From Micromonospora mirobrigensis (GTDB lineage Bacteria > Actinomycetota > Actinomycetes > Mycobacteriales > Micromonosporaceae), in contig NZ_FMCX01000006.1 in assembly GCF_900091555.1 (NCBI RefSeq), positions 29,106 through 93,105 of the forward strand: a stretch of 64,000 bases of DNA, in the 5' to 3' direction. Of the stretch, positions 49,134 through 58,710 are shown piece after piece. The notes under the pieces are model-generated. The model worked only from the letters and a program-made list of their open reading frames with translations, had not been told where the DNA came from and searched no databases. The position numbers and the translations under genes were made by a program. Within the stretch, counting starts at the first letter, position 1, and the number at the start of each line of letters is the position of its first letter.

Positions 49134-50195
49134 GTGGCGCGGCTGCCCACCCTGGCCGTGGTCGGGGCGACCGGTGCCGTCGGCACGGTGATGTGCCAGA
49201 TCCTCTCCGCCCGGCGCAACGTCTGGGGCGAGATCCGGCTGATCGCCTCGGCACGCTCGGTCGGGCGCAAGATGCCGTGCCGGGGCGAGGAGCTGACCGT
49301 CCAGGCGCTCACCCCCGAGGCGTTCGACGGCGTCGACGTCGCGATGTTCGACGTGCCCGACGAGGTCTCCGCCGAGTGGGCGCCGATCGCGGTGAGCCGG
49401 GGCGCCGTCGCGGTGGACAACTCCGGGGCGTTCCGGATGGACCGCGACGTGCCGCTGGTGGTTCCCGAGATCAACCCGGAGCAGGTCCGCAACCGGCCCC
49501 GGAGGATCGTCGCCAACGCCAACTGCACCACCCTGGCGATGATCGTCGCGATCGCGCCCCTGCACCGCGAGTACGGCCTGCGCGAGCTGGTCCTCGCCTC
49601 GTACCAGGCGGCCTCCGGGGCGGGTCAGGCCGGCGTGGACACCCTGCACGCCCAGCTCGGCAAGATCGCCGGGGACCGGGTGCTCGGCTCCCGCCCCGGC
49701 GACGTGCGGCAGGCGGTCGGTGACGAGCTCGGCCCGTTCCCGGCCCCGCTCGCGCTCAACGTGGTGCCCTGGACCGGGTCGCTGGCCGACGGCGGGTGGT
49801 CCTCCGAGGAACTGAAGATGCGCAACGAGTCGCGCAAGATCCTCGGCCTGCCCGACCTCAAGGTCTCCGCCACCTGCGTACGGGTGCCGGTGGTGACCGG
49901 CCACTCGGTGGCCGTACACGCCGTGTTCGGCACCGAGGTCAACGCCGAGGGGGCCCGCGAGGCGCTGCGCAACGCCCCCGGCGTGATCCTGGTCGACGAC
50001 CCGGCGTCGGGTGAGTTCCCGATGCCGATCGACGCGGTCGGCACCGACCCCTCCTGGGTCGGCCGGATCCGCCGCGCCGTCGACGACCCGCGCGCCCTGG
50101 ACCTCTTCGTGACGGGTGACAACCTGCGCAAGGGTGCCGCCCTGAACACCGCCCAGATCGCCGAGCTCCTCGCCAGGGAACTCACCCGCCCCTGA
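49134..50195 (+). CDS. asd: Aspartate-semialdehyde dehydrogenase
   Basis: Product of 353 residues from the GTG at 49134, five bases after lysC. It reduces aspartyl phosphate to the semialdehyde with NADPH. Landmarks are VVGATGAVGTVM (NADP-binding, 9-20), VAVDNSGAFRMD, the catalytic Cys131 in ANANCTT, and the later VPVVTGHSVAVHAVF with the active-site His. Cotranscription with lysC matches the pathway order. Confidence 0.95.
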   Translation: MARLPTLAVVGATGAVGTVMCQILSARRNVWGEIRLIASARSVGRKMPCRGEELTVQALTPEAFDGVDVAMFDVPDEVSAEWAPIAVSRGAVAVDNSGAFRMDRDVPLVVPEINPEQVRNRPRRIVANANCTTLAMIVAIAPLHREYGLRELVLASYQAASGAGQAGVDTLHAQLGKIAGDRVLGSRPGDVRQAVGDELGPFPAPLALNVVPWTGSLADGGWSSEELKMRNESRKILGLPDLKVSATCVRVPVVTGHSVAVHAVFGTEVNAEGAREALRNAPGVILVDDPASGEFPMPIDAVGTDPSWVGRIRRAVDDPRALDLFVTGDNLRKGAALNTAQIAELLARELTRP

Positions 50196-50347
50196 CCGCC
50201 CCCGGGCGATGGCGGTGGCGATGGCGCGAATTGCGGCAGGTGGGGCCTTCCCTCGCCCCGGAAGGGCCGATGTGCGGCGCATCGAGCCGATCAAGGGGGG
50301 CGAGATCGGGACAGCGGCACGGCCCTCGCCGCACCTATGGTGACCGG

Positions 50348-50818
50348 GTGCCGACGTTGAGACTCGTACCGATGACGGACCAGCAGTACCTGCGCTACCG
50401 CGAGAGCGCGGAGGCCGACTACGCGGACAACATCGCCAAGGCCGGAGTGATGCCGCTGCCCGAGGCGCGGGAGAAGGCCCGCGAGGACTACCGGCAACTG
50501 CTGCCGGACGGCCTGGCCAGCGCCGGCCACCACCTGTGGACGGCGTACGACTCCGACGACGAGGTCGGCATGGTCTGGCTGCACATCGACGAGAAGTCCG
50601 ACGGCACGCACGCCTTCGGGTACGACTTCGAGGTGCGCCCCGAGCTGCGGCGCAAGGGGTACGGCCGAATGATCATGCAGGCGGTCGAGCAGCTCTGCCG
50701 AGAACGTGGGGTCGGGTCGATCGGCCTGAGCGTCTTCGGCAACAACCTCGGCGCGCGGGCACTCTACGAGGAGATGGGCTTCGAGGTCACCCGGATCCAG
50801 ATGCGCAAGCTGTTATAG
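50348..50818 (+). CDS. GNAT-family N-acetyltransferase
   Basis: Product of 156 residues, GTG start at 50348 (MPTLRLVPMTDQQYL). The acetyl-CoA site is FEVRPELRRKGYGRMIMQAVEQLCRERG (the RxxGxG/A motif) and the motif-B end GLSVFGNNLGARALYEEMGFEVTRIQMRK. The acceptor substrate is not deducible. It stands alone, convergent with the diguanylate cyclase gene. Confidence 0.9.
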   Translation: MPTLRLVPMTDQQYLRYRESAEADYADNIAKAGVMPLPEAREKAREDYRQLLPDGLASAGHHLWTAYDSDDEVGMVWLHIDEKSDGTHAFGYDFEVRPELRRKGYGRMIMQAVEQLCRERGVGSIGLSVFGNNLGARALYEEMGFEVTRIQMRKLL

Positions 50819-50839
50819 GGGCGCCCGCCGGTTGGAAAG

Positions 50840-52261
50840 TCAGGCGGCGGCCAGGCGGACGCCGTCGCGGCCCTGCCGCTTCACCGCGTAGAGGGCCTGG
50901 TCGGCGCGGGTCAGGGCGCGATCCGGGGCCTCGCCGGGCTGGGCCAGGGCCACGCCGACGCTGATCGTCCGACCGATGCCGCGGGCGGCCTCGGTGAGCC
51001 GCTCGGCGATCCGGACCGCCTCGTCGGGGCGGCTCACCTCGATCACCGCGACGAACTCGTCGCCGCCGATCCGGTACAGCTCGTCGCCCTGCCGCAGCGC
51101 ACCCTCCAGGGCCCGGGCCAGCTCGACCAGCAGCCGGTCACCGGCCTGGTGGCCGTACGTGTCGTTGACGTCCTTGAAGCCGTCCACGTCGATGGCGAGC
51201 AGGGCGGTACGCCCCGGCGTGGCGGCCGCGATCCGCTGGCCGAACGGCCCGGTGTGCCGCAGCCCGGTCAGCGGGTCGGAGCTGGCCTGCTCCCGGAGTC
51301 GGGCCAGCGTGCGCAGCCGGTCCAGGCAGGTCCACGCCTGCCCGGCGAGCAGCTCCATCAGGTTGACCGTGGTGGGGTCGGGGCGCAGCAGCCGCTCGTC
51401 GGCGACGAGCAGCACTCCGCCGGTGTCGGGGGCGCCGACCGGCACCGCCATCAGGGTGCGTACGCCCGCCTGGCTGAGCGGCTCGTACTCGCCGGTGGGG
51501 CGGTGCCCGGACTCGCCGAGGGTGTAGCCGGAGCCGTGCCGGTGGGCCCGGGCGATCATCCGGCCCAGCGCCGCAGGCCCGGCCTCGGTCAGCTCGGCCC
51601 GGACCCGGCTCTCCAGCTCGCCGGGCGCGTCGGTCGGCCCGCTCACCCGGGGGCCGTCCCGACCGGCGAGGACCAGCACGGCGGCGGAGAGACCGGAGAC
51701 GTCCCGGGCCGCGCCGATCGCCTCGGTCAGCAGCTGCCACTGGTCGGTGGCGGCGGTCAGGGCGGCGGCGTGCCGGAGCAGCTTCTCGCTGCGGCTCTCG
51801 GGCGGCGTCCCGCCGAGCGCCACGATCCGGGCGCCGAGGCGGTCGGCCAGCCGTTCGGCGGTCTCCCGCCAGCGGTCCAGCTCGGTCCCGCCGGTCCACT
51901 GGAGGTCGAGCACGCCGATCGGCCGGCCCGCCGGGTCCCGCACCGGCACGCACAGCTCGGCGGTGACGTCGGGGCGTACCGGGAGGTAGTCGGGGTCGAC
52001 GGTGACGTCGGCGACGGCGGCCCCGCGGTTGGAGCGGTAGACCCGCCCGACGATGCCCTCACCCGGCGACACGGTGGAGAAGACCTGCCAGGAGCCGGTC
52101 GCGGCGACGCAGCGCAGCCGGTCGTGGACGCTCAGCAGGACGGAGACGGTGGCCGGGGTGTAGCGGGCCAGCGCGGTGACGGTCCACTGGCACGCCTCGA
52201 CGGCGGTCGACGCCATCGGCAGGCGGACCGTGACGTCTCGGATGACTCGCTCGTGATCCAC
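50840..52261 (-). CDS. GAF-GGDEF diguanylate cyclase
   Basis: Product of 473 residues from the GTG at 52261. Two GAF-like sensor regions (about 15-150 and 165-320) precede the cyclase domain. The active site RIGGDEF (GGDEF at 399-403) is intact, as is the inhibitory I-site RxxD (RQGD, five residues before GGDEF), so it should make c-di-GMP and be inhibited by it. ISVGVALAQPGE and ALTRADQALYAVKRQGRDGV complete the domain. The GAF ligand is unknown. Confidence 0.92.
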   Translation of the reverse strand: MDHERVIRDVTVRLPMASTAVEACQWTVTALARYTPATVSVLLSVHDRLRCVAATGSWQVFSTVSPGEGIVGRVYRSNRGAAVADVTVDPDYLPVRPDVTAELCVPVRDPAGRPIGVLDLQWTGGTELDRWRETAERLADRLGARIVALGGTPPESRSEKLLRHAAALTAATDQWQLLTEAIGAARDVSGLSAAVLVLAGRDGPRVSGPTDAPGELESRVRAELTEAGPAALGRMIARAHRHGSGYTLGESGHRPTGEYEPLSQAGVRTLMAVPVGAPDTGGVLLVADERLLRPDPTTVNLMELLAGQAWTCLDRLRTLARLREQASSDPLTGLRHTGPFGQRIAAATPGRTALLAIDVDGFKDVNDTYGHQAGDRLLVELARALEGALRQGDELYRIGGDEFVAVIEVSRPDEAVRIAERLTEAARGIGRTISVGVALAQPGEAPDRALTRADQALYAVKRQGRDGVRLAAA

Positions 52262-52361
52262 GTCGTTCCTGGTGGGAGGGCCCGGACCGGTGCCGGGTGG
52301 CGAGATCAAGCGTACTCAGCGCGGGCAGCTCCGCCCACCGTCAAGATCGTCACGGGCTGCT

Positions 52362-52392
52362 TCGTACACATGTTCCATCCACAGGCTGTGGA
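52362..52392 (+). repeat. Copy 2 of the CCACAG-containing dispersed repeat
   Basis: Contains TCGTACACATGTTCCATC then CACAGGCTGTGGA; it matches the reverse complement of 6517-6547 with one difference. Like copy 1, it lies upstream of a gene and reads in the direction of that gene. Confidence 0.6.
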
Positions 52393-52463
52393 CACGGCCT
52401 GTGGGGTCCCGCGGGCCGGTGGCGGGCGGTAGCGTGTGGATGACCCGACCGCGGGAGGTCCCG

Positions 52464-52754
52464 GTGCTCATCGCCCAGCTCAGCGACCCGCACGTGACCA
52501 CCGGTCCGCTGGCCGCCGAGCCGGCCGCCGGGCTGCACCGCGCGCTGGGCCGGGTGCTGGCCCAGCGTCCGCGGCCCGACTGCGTCGTCGTCACCGGCGA
52601 CCTGGTCGGCAGCGGCCGACCCGACGAGTACGCGGCCCTGCGCGAGATCATCCGGCGGTTCCCGCTGCCGGTGCACCTGGTCCCCGGCAACCACGACGTC
52701 GCCGAGCTGGTGGCGGGGGTCTGTCGGGCGACGCCGGCCGAGCGCTCGGCCTGA
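52464..52754 (+). pseudogene. Truncated metallophosphoesterase
   Basis: Only 96 residues from the GTG at 52464 (GGGAGG five bases upstream). It begins like cyclic-nucleotide or CpdA-type phosphoesterases: MLIAQLSDPHVT, then PDCVVVTGDLVGSGRPDEYAALREII and LPVHLVPGNHDV. It then diverges and stops at ERSA. The second half of the domain, with the remaining His metal ligands (GHxH), is missing and is not found in other frames downstream, so it is most likely a deletion remnant. Confidence 0.7.
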
Positions 52755-53085
52755 CCGCGACACCCGGCCCTGTCGTGATCCGCCGCCCGGTATCGTCGGC
52801 CGTCCGGTCACCATGGACTCATCCGTCCAGGTCCATCCTGGCTACGCCCGGTCCGACCCGGAATTCACCTGCCCGTCATGTCGGAAACGTCGGGAGGATC
52901 GGTACCTGTTCCCGGACCCTGATGTGCTCCCCCGGTCGACCGATCGCGGAACGGATGAGACGCTGTCTCGGGCAGCGTCGTGAACTCACCGCTGCCAGCC
53001 CGTGATCGACCCCCGTCACCGGCGTCGCCACCCGCTCGGCGCGACTCACCGCCCGGGCAGTGCGCCGAACCTCACGAGGAGTTCC
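52755..53085. other. Intergenic region with no gene seen
   Basis: About 330 bases between the phosphoesterase fragment and the nucleotidase gene. It contains the probable promoter region of the nucleotidase gene but no convincing gene, repeat or remainder of the phosphoesterase. Confidence 0.5.
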
Positions 53086-54825
53086 ATGTCCATCCCCGGG
53101 ATGCGTCGGGCCGCGTACGGCCTGACCGCGCTCGCCGTGACCGCGCTCGGCTCGGTCGCCGTCGCCCCCGACCAGGCGGACGCCCGGCCCAAGCCGGTCG
53201 ACGTCAAGCTGCTCGCCATCAACGACTTCCACGGCAACCTCGAGCCCCCGTCGGGCAGCAGTGGAAGCATCAACGGCGTCCCCGCCGGTGGCGTCGAATA
53301 CCTGGCCACCGAGCTGGCCAAGCTGCGCGGCGAGTCCAAGAAGGAGCAGAGGCACACCATCACGGTCGCCGCCGGTGACCTGATCGGCGCCTCCCCGCTG
53401 CTCTCCGCCGCCTTCCACGACGAGCCCACCATCGAGGCGCTCAACCTGGCCGGCCTCGACTTCGCCAGCGTCGGCAACCACGAGTTCGACGAGGGCGCGG
53501 GCGAGCTGCTGCGCATCCAGAACGGCGGCTGCCACCCGGTCGACGGCTGCGCCGACGGCACCCCCTACCTGGGCGCGAACTTCCAGTACCTCTCCGCGAA
53601 CGCGTTCAAGACCGCGACCGGCCAGCCGCTGCTGCCGCCGTACGCGGTCAAGAAGGTCGACGGGGTCAAGGTCGGCTTCATCGGCATGACGCTGGAGGGC
53701 ACCCCGGACATCGTCAGCCAGGCGGGCACCGCCGGCCTGAGCTTCGCCGACGAGGCCGAGACCGCCAACAGGTACGCCCGCATCCTGCGCGCCAAGGGCG
53801 TGCAGAGCATCGTCGTGCTGCTGCACGAGGGCGGCCAGCAGAGCGTCGGCACCGACATCAACGGCTGCAACGGCTTCTCCGGCCCGATCGTCGACATCGT
53901 CAACCGGATGGACCCGTCGATCGACGCGGTGGTCAGCGGGCACACCCACCAGGCGTACAACTGCGAGATCAACGGCAAGCTGGTCACCAGCGCCAGCTCC
54001 TTCGGTCGCCTGGTCACCGACATCGACCTGAAGATCGACCGGAAGACCGGCGACGTGCTCACCGCCACGGCGAACAACGTCGTGGTCACCCGGGACGTCG
54101 CCAAGGACCCCGCGCAGACCGACCTGATCAGCCGCTACAAGACGGCGCTCGGCCCGGTCGCCACCAAGGTGGTCGGCTCGACCAGCACCGCCATCCCGCG
54201 GGCCCAGGAGGTGCTCACCGGCACCTGCCCGGCCGACGCGCCCGGCTGCATCCTCGGTGAGTCCCCGCTGGGCAACCTGATCGCCGACGCGCAGCTCGCC
54301 GCCACCGACAACGAGCAGGGCGCGGTCGCCGCGTTCATGAACCCCGGTGGTGTCCGCGCCGACCTCGACGCCGGCCCGGTCACCTACGAGGAGGCGTTCA
54401 CTGTCCAGCCGTTCACCAACAACCTGGTGACGCTCGACCTGACCGGCGCGCAGCTCTACTGCATGCTGGAGCAGCAGTTCGGCACCAAGGGCAAGACGCT
54501 CCAGCCGTCCTCGACGGTCAGCTACGTCTTCGACCCGGCCGGCACCAGCGCGCCGACCGACAACCCCTGCGCCGGCACCCGCGTGGTCCGGGGCAGCCTG
54601 ACCATCGGTGGCACCCCGGTCGACACCGCCGCCACCTACCGGGTGACGGTGAACAACTTCCTGGCCGGCGGCGGCGACGGGTTCAGCGTCCTCAAGGGCG
54701 GGACGAACCTGGTCACCGGCGCCGTCGACCTGGACGCCTTCATCGCCTACCTGGGTGAGAAGTCGCCGGTCTCCGCGCCGACCGACAACCGGATCCGGAC
54801 CACGGCCGAGGTCCCGGCCGCCTGA
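53086..54825 (+). CDS. Secreted 5'-nucleotidase / UshA-like phosphoesterase
   Basis: Product of 579 residues from the ATG at 53086 (GAGGAG upstream). A signal peptide (1-36, ending ADARP) precedes the metallophosphatase domain: LLAINDFHGNLEP, AGDLIGASP, SVGNHEFDEG and VVSGHTHQAYNC are all metal-binding blocks. The C-terminal 5'-nucleotidase substrate domain (from about 365) includes ADAQLAATDNEQGAVAAFMNPGGVRADL and FTVQPFTNNLV. It acts outside the cell to salvage nucleosides and phosphate. Confidence 0.93.
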   Translation: MSIPGMRRAAYGLTALAVTALGSVAVAPDQADARPKPVDVKLLAINDFHGNLEPPSGSSGSINGVPAGGVEYLATELAKLRGESKKEQRHTITVAAGDLIGASPLLSAAFHDEPTIEALNLAGLDFASVGNHEFDEGAGELLRIQNGGCHPVDGCADGTPYLGANFQYLSANAFKTATGQPLLPPYAVKKVDGVKVGFIGMTLEGTPDIVSQAGTAGLSFADEAETANRYARILRAKGVQSIVVLLHEGGQQSVGTDINGCNGFSGPIVDIVNRMDPSIDAVVSGHTHQAYNCEINGKLVTSASSFGRLVTDIDLKIDRKTGDVLTATANNVVVTRDVAKDPAQTDLISRYKTALGPVATKVVGSTSTAIPRAQEVLTGTCPADAPGCILGESPLGNLIADAQLAATDNEQGAVAAFMNPGGVRADLDAGPVTYEEAFTVQPFTNNLVTLDLTGAQLYCMLEQQFGTKGKTLQPSSTVSYVFDPAGTSAPTDNPCAGTRVVRGSLTIGGTPVDTAATYRVTVNNFLAGGGDGFSVLKGGTNLVTGAVDLDAFIAYLGEKSPVSAPTDNRIRTTAEVPAA

Positions 54826-54842
54826 TCCACCGCAGCACGCGT

Positions 54843-54874
54843 ACGGGCCCCGGAGCAGCCGCTCCGGGGCCCGT
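54843..54874 (+). terminator. Terminator after the nucleotidase gene
   Basis: A 14-bp perfect stem ACGGGCCCCGGAGC / GCTCCGGGGCCCGT with loop AGCC, 18 bases after the stop codon. Confidence 0.85.
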
Positions 54875-54970
54875 CCCCGTTCTCCCCGAGGGCGCGGGGT
54901 GTGGCAGGTCAGGCCTTCCTCGGCCGCCGGAGGGCGCGCGAGGCGGCAGGCGGGCCTGAGCGGGCCGGTC

Positions 54971-56245
54971 TCAGGCGGGGACCGGCTCCTCGGCGCGGGC
55001 CACGGGTCGACCGTCCTGGGCCGGGGAGAGCATCGACCGCAGCGAGAGCGCCAGCAGCGAGGCGAGCAGGCAACCGGCCACCACCACGGCCACCCAGATC
55101 CGCCCGTCGGCCGCGCCGATCAGCGGCCCGGCGGTCACCGGGCCGATCACCCCGCTCACCCCGAAGATCATCGAGCTCATCGCGTTGTACCGCCCGCGCA
55201 GCTCGTCGGTGGCGAGCGCGTTGGTCAGCGCCGGCATCACCGGTGACAGCAGGGTCTCGCCGAAGCCGAAGATCGCCGCGCAGGCCACCACCCCACCCGC
55301 CGCCAGCAGCGCCTTCTCCGTACCGACCAGGCCGGCGGCGCCGAGGGTCAACCAGGCGAGGGCGAAGAACGCCCCCACCGCGGCCAGCGCCCGGGTCCGG
55401 CTGCGCCCCTCGATGTGCCGGAGGACCAGCAGCTGGGCCAGCACGATGACCACCGTGTTGCCGGCCAGCGCCCAGGCCACCACCCGCGGGCTCACCTCGG
55501 CCACCCGGACGGCGTACGCGGTGAAGCCCACCTCGACCTGCGCGTACCCGCAGGTGGTGAGGACCAGACCGAAGACGACCAGCCGGCGGAACGGTCGGTC
55601 CCGCAGCACGGTGAGATAGCCGCCCCGCGGCCCGGTCGGGTCGGCGGGGGCGGCGGCGGCCGGCCGGTGCCCCACCGCGGGCAGGCTGAGCAGGATCAGC
55701 GCCGGCACCAGGTAGCTCGTCGCGTCGAGCAGGTAGATCAGCTGGAAGGTGGCCGGCCGGGCGATGTCCACGATCGCCCCGGAGGTCAACCCGCCCAGGC
55801 CGATGCCGAGGTTGAGCAGGGCGAAGTTCAGGCCGTACACCCGTTGCCGCTCATCGGCGTCGGTGAGCGACGCCAGGATGGTGTTCTGGCCCGACCAGAT
55901 CGCCGAGCTGCCCACGGCGATCACCGTGGCCACCGCGAACGCCGAGGCCGTCGAGTCGACCAACGCCAGCCCGCCGGTGCCCGCCGCCTCGATCAGCAGG
56001 CAGGGCAGCACCACCCGGCGGGCACCGAACCGGTCGATCAGCGTGCCGCCCAGCGGGGAGAGCAGCAGGGTCACCGCTCCGTACCAGCCGATCACCAGGC
56101 CGGCGCGCGGGTCGGAGAGCCCGCGCACGTCGGTCAGGTAGATGAACAGGAACGGCAGGGTCAGCCCCCGACCGATCGCCGACAGGAGGGTGCCCACCAG
56201 CATCCGGCGGGCTTCCGGGCGGCGGGGGAGGGAGCGGCGCAGCAT
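54971..56245 (-). CDS. MFS transporter
   Basis: Product of 424 residues from the ATG at 56245 (MLRRSLPRRPEARRMLVGTLLSAIGRGLTLPFLFIYL). About 12 spans; motif A variant is GGTLIDRFGARRVVLPCLL, and IGLGGLTSGAIVDIA lies before the mid loop. It resembles MdtH/YfmO-like exporters. The substrate is unknown. Its promoter region faces the divergent small gene at 56343. Confidence 0.87.
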   Translation of the reverse strand: MLRRSLPRRPEARRMLVGTLLSAIGRGLTLPFLFIYLTDVRGLSDPRAGLVIGWYGAVTLLLSPLGGTLIDRFGARRVVLPCLLIEAAGTGGLALVDSTASAFAVATVIAVGSSAIWSGQNTILASLTDADERQRVYGLNFALLNLGIGLGGLTSGAIVDIARPATFQLIYLLDATSYLVPALILLSLPAVGHRPAAAAPADPTGPRGGYLTVLRDRPFRRLVVFGLVLTTCGYAQVEVGFTAYAVRVAEVSPRVVAWALAGNTVVIVLAQLLVLRHIEGRSRTRALAAVGAFFALAWLTLGAAGLVGTEKALLAAGGVVACAAIFGFGETLLSPVMPALTNALATDELRGRYNAMSSMIFGVSGVIGPVTAGPLIGAADGRIWVAVVVAGCLLASLLALSLRSMLSPAQDGRPVARAEEPVPA

Positions 56246-56342
56246 TTCTGGATTCTCTTCGTAAGGTGTGACAACCCGCGACCCGATTACCGCCGGGCCG
56301 GGTGGCCGCGAAGCTGTCGGTGGGGTCTGTAATGCTCGACCG

Positions 56343-56816
56343 GTGAGCGTGACCTGGCGACACCTGCCCGCACCGGCCCGCGAGATCGCGTCCGCGGCGC
56401 AGGACGCGGTGGCCGCTGCGCAGGCCCGTGACGCCGGGGCGTACGAGCCGGCGGTGGCCCGGCTGGCCGCGGCCGACCGGTCCGGGCTGGTCCTCGGCGC
56501 GGTGGTGCGGCTGCTGCTGGAGCAGACCAACCCGGACGGCCTGGACGGCGACGACGTCCGGCGGGTGCTGGAAGGCTGCGTCCGCTCCGCCGCGCAGTGG
56601 TGGCCCGACGTCGACCCGCACGTGCTGCTGGTGCTGCTCGCCTCCGCCCTGGGTGTCTACGAGCCGGCCGACGACGAGAATCCGCCGGGGCCGGTCGCCG
56701 TCGCCGGGCACGGGCCGCTGCTCGTGGCCGACCTGCTCGCGGTCACCGGCCGTCCGCTCGCCGGCTATCTGGAGGCGGCCTTCGCCGAGGTGGCCCGCAC
56801 CGAGCTGCACGACTGA
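56343..56816 (+). CDS. Hypothetical helical protein
   Basis: Product of 157 residues from the GTG at 56343 (MSVTWRHLPAPAREIASAAQDAVAAAQARD). It is all-helical and Ala/Leu/Asp-rich, with GLVLGAVVRLLLEQTNPDGLDGDDVRRVLEGCVRSAAQWWPDVDPHVLLVLLASALGVY. No membrane span or catalytic motif is evident and no family is recognised. The start overlaps nothing and lies about 100 bases from the divergent MFS gene. Confidence 0.7.
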   Translation: MSVTWRHLPAPAREIASAAQDAVAAAQARDAGAYEPAVARLAAADRSGLVLGAVVRLLLEQTNPDGLDGDDVRRVLEGCVRSAAQWWPDVDPHVLLVLLASALGVYEPADDENPPGPVAVAGHGPLLVADLLAVTGRPLAGYLEAAFAEVARTELHD

Positions 56817-56844
56817 GCGCGGCCGGTCACCGGCCGGCGACCGG

Positions 56845-58056
56845 TCACGGGCTGGCGGCGAGGAAGACGAACGCGGCCATCAGCACCAGGTGCACCCCGC
56901 CCTGGAGCAGCGTCGCCCTACCCGGCACCACGGTCAGCACACCGGCCACCACCGTCAACGCCAGCAGCGTCAGCTGGGTGCCGCCGAGGCCGAGCAGCAG
57001 CGGACCGTCCAGCCAGATCGAGGCGATCGCGATCGCCGGGATGGTGAGGCCGATGCTGGCCATGGCCGAACCCAACGCCAGGTTGAGACTGATCTGCACC
57101 CGACCCCGGCGGGCGGCGCGGGCGGCGGCCAGCGTCTCCGGCAGCAGCACCAGCAGGGCGATGATGACACCGACGAAGGACTGCGGCAGGTTCGCCGCCG
57201 AGACCCCCGCCTCGATCGTCGGCGACACCGTCTTGGCGTCACCGACCACGGCCACCAGGGCGACCAGCAGCAGCCCGAGGCTGAGCAGGGCGGCCTTCGT
57301 GCTCGGCGGGTCGGCGTGCCCGTCACCGTCGGCGTCGACCGGCCCGTCGGGGTCGCCGGCAGGCCGGCTGGTCGCGTCGACCGACCGCCCGGCGGTGCCG
57401 GCGGCGGGCCTGGCGGGGGCGACGGCCCGGCTGGTGGCGCCGGCGGGCCGCCCAACCGCCTCGACCGGCAGGAAGTAGTCGCGGTGCCGGCCGGTCTGCA
57501 CCATCACGAAGAGCCCGTAGAGGGCTAGCGACGCCACCGCGGCGAAGGCCAGCTGGTCCGGGGAGAACTCCGGCCCGGGCCGGCTGGTGGTGAAGCTCGG
57601 CACCACCAGGCTCAGCGTGGCGAGGGTGGCCACGGTGGCGAGCGCGCCGCCGGTCCCCTCCGGGTTGAACACGGCCACCCCGCGGCGGAGCGCCCCGAGC
57701 AGCAGGGACAGGCCGAGGATGCCGTTACAGGTGATCATCACGGCGGCGAAGACGGTGTCCCGGGCCAGCGCCTGGGCCTTGTCCCCGCCGCTGACCATCA
57801 ACGTCACGATCAGGGCGACCTCGATGACCGTCACGGCGACCGCGAGCACCAGGGAGCCGTACGGCTCACCCACCTTGTGCGCCACCACCTCCGCGTGGTG
57901 CACGGCCGCGAGCACCGCGCCGGCCAGCAGGGCGGCCACCACGGCGATCACGTAGCCGGGGAGGTCACGGTTCCAGGTGACGGCCAGGACGAGGACCGCG
58001 AGCACGGGTACGACGACGGTCCAGTCGGTCAGGCGGGATCGGGTCAGCGCGCTCAT
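56845..58056 (-). CDS. Cation/proton exchanger of the CaCA family (ChaA-like)
   Basis: Product of 403 residues with about 11 spans. Two alpha repeats are visible: EPYGSLVLAVAVTVIEVALIVTLM and VGVIIALLVLLPETLAAARAARRGRVQISLNLALGSAMASIGLTIP. The Glu residues of VTVIEVA and LLPETLA are the ion-binding residues of these antiporters. A 50-residue Ala/Pro/Asp-rich loop separates the halves. It should exchange Ca2+ (or Na+/K+) for protons. Confidence 0.9.
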   Translation of the reverse strand: MSALTRSRLTDWTVVVPVLAVLVLAVTWNRDLPGYVIAVVAALLAGAVLAAVHHAEVVAHKVGEPYGSLVLAVAVTVIEVALIVTLMVSGGDKAQALARDTVFAAVMITCNGILGLSLLLGALRRGVAVFNPEGTGGALATVATLATLSLVVPSFTTSRPGPEFSPDQLAFAAVASLALYGLFVMVQTGRHRDYFLPVEAVGRPAGATSRAVAPARPAAGTAGRSVDATSRPAGDPDGPVDADGDGHADPPSTKAALLSLGLLLVALVAVVGDAKTVSPTIEAGVSAANLPQSFVGVIIALLVLLPETLAAARAARRGRVQISLNLALGSAMASIGLTIPAIAIASIWLDGPLLLGLGGTQLTLLALTVVAGVLTVVPGRATLLQGGVHLVLMAAFVFLAASP

Positions 58057-58151
58057 CGCACAACACTGCCAGAAAGATCCGCCAACCGCCCGTGACGTTC
58101 GTCGTTCCGTCCGTTACGGGACGCTCCGACCAGCGGGTGGGACGGAGGCGG

Positions 58152-58604
58152 TCATTGCTCCCGGGAGGCCGCCGCGTCGAGCACCCGCTGGATCAGCTGG
58201 GTGGTGGAGATCTTTCCCGTCCGTCGGACGTAGGCGAGCCTTCCGGACGCCGCCGCGGGCCCGTACACGAACTCGGCCCCCTCGGGCGACAGGTCGTCGC
58301 CGTGCACCACCGTGCTGATCCCGTGCGCGGCGAGAAAATCCTCGATTACCCGGAACGGGGCGTCCGCGATCACCTCGTCGACGTACCGGCACGACTCGAT
58401 CACGGCGACCCGCTCGGCGAGGGTCATGATGGGACGACGCTTGTACGAGGCGGCGGTGTCGTCGGACAGCACGCCGACGACCAGCCAGTCACCGTGGCGG
58501 CGGGCCTCCCGCAGGAGCGAGACGTGACCCGCGTGGAACAGGTCGCCCCCCATGTCGACGTAGACCCGCGACGCGGCGGCCGTACTCGTGTCCGGGTTTC
58601 GCAC
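58152..58604 (-). CDS. Cytidylyltransferase-like protein
   Basis: Product of 150 residues from the GTG at 58604 (GGAG five bases upstream). Nucleotidyltransferase signatures are FHAGHVSLLREA (the HxGH motif), SDDTAASYKRRPIMTLAERVAVIESCRYVDEVIADAP and GKISTTQLIQRV (ISTT). It resembles glycerol- or ethanolamine-phosphate cytidylyltransferases, which make CDP-activated lipid or polymer precursors. The exact acceptor cannot be told. Divergent from the MFS gene at 58711. Confidence 0.87.
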   Translation of the reverse strand: MRNPDTSTAAASRVYVDMGGDLFHAGHVSLLREARRHGDWLVVGVLSDDTAASYKRRPIMTLAERVAVIESCRYVDEVIADAPFRVIEDFLAAHGISTVVHGDDLSPEGAEFVYGPAAASGRLAYVRRTGKISTTQLIQRVLDAAASREQ

Positions 58605-58670
58605 AGCGACTCCAAAAATCAGTTGACGGCGTCGATATTCTGATCCTCCGTACTTTCGGCATGCCGTGAG

Positions 58671-58697
58671 TCGGGAGGGGCCCTGCCCTTCTCCCGA
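58671..58697 (+). promoter_or_regulatory. Hairpin before the ribosome-binding site of an MFS gene
   Basis: TCGGGAG (58671-58677) pairs with CTCCCGA (58691-58697), with an inner GGG/CCC. It ends just before AGGAG of the next gene. It may affect translation start. Part of it (GGAGGGGCCCT) resembles the GGGGCCCC repeats. Confidence 0.4.
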
Positions 58698-58710
58698 CCC
58701 AGGAGCCGCA

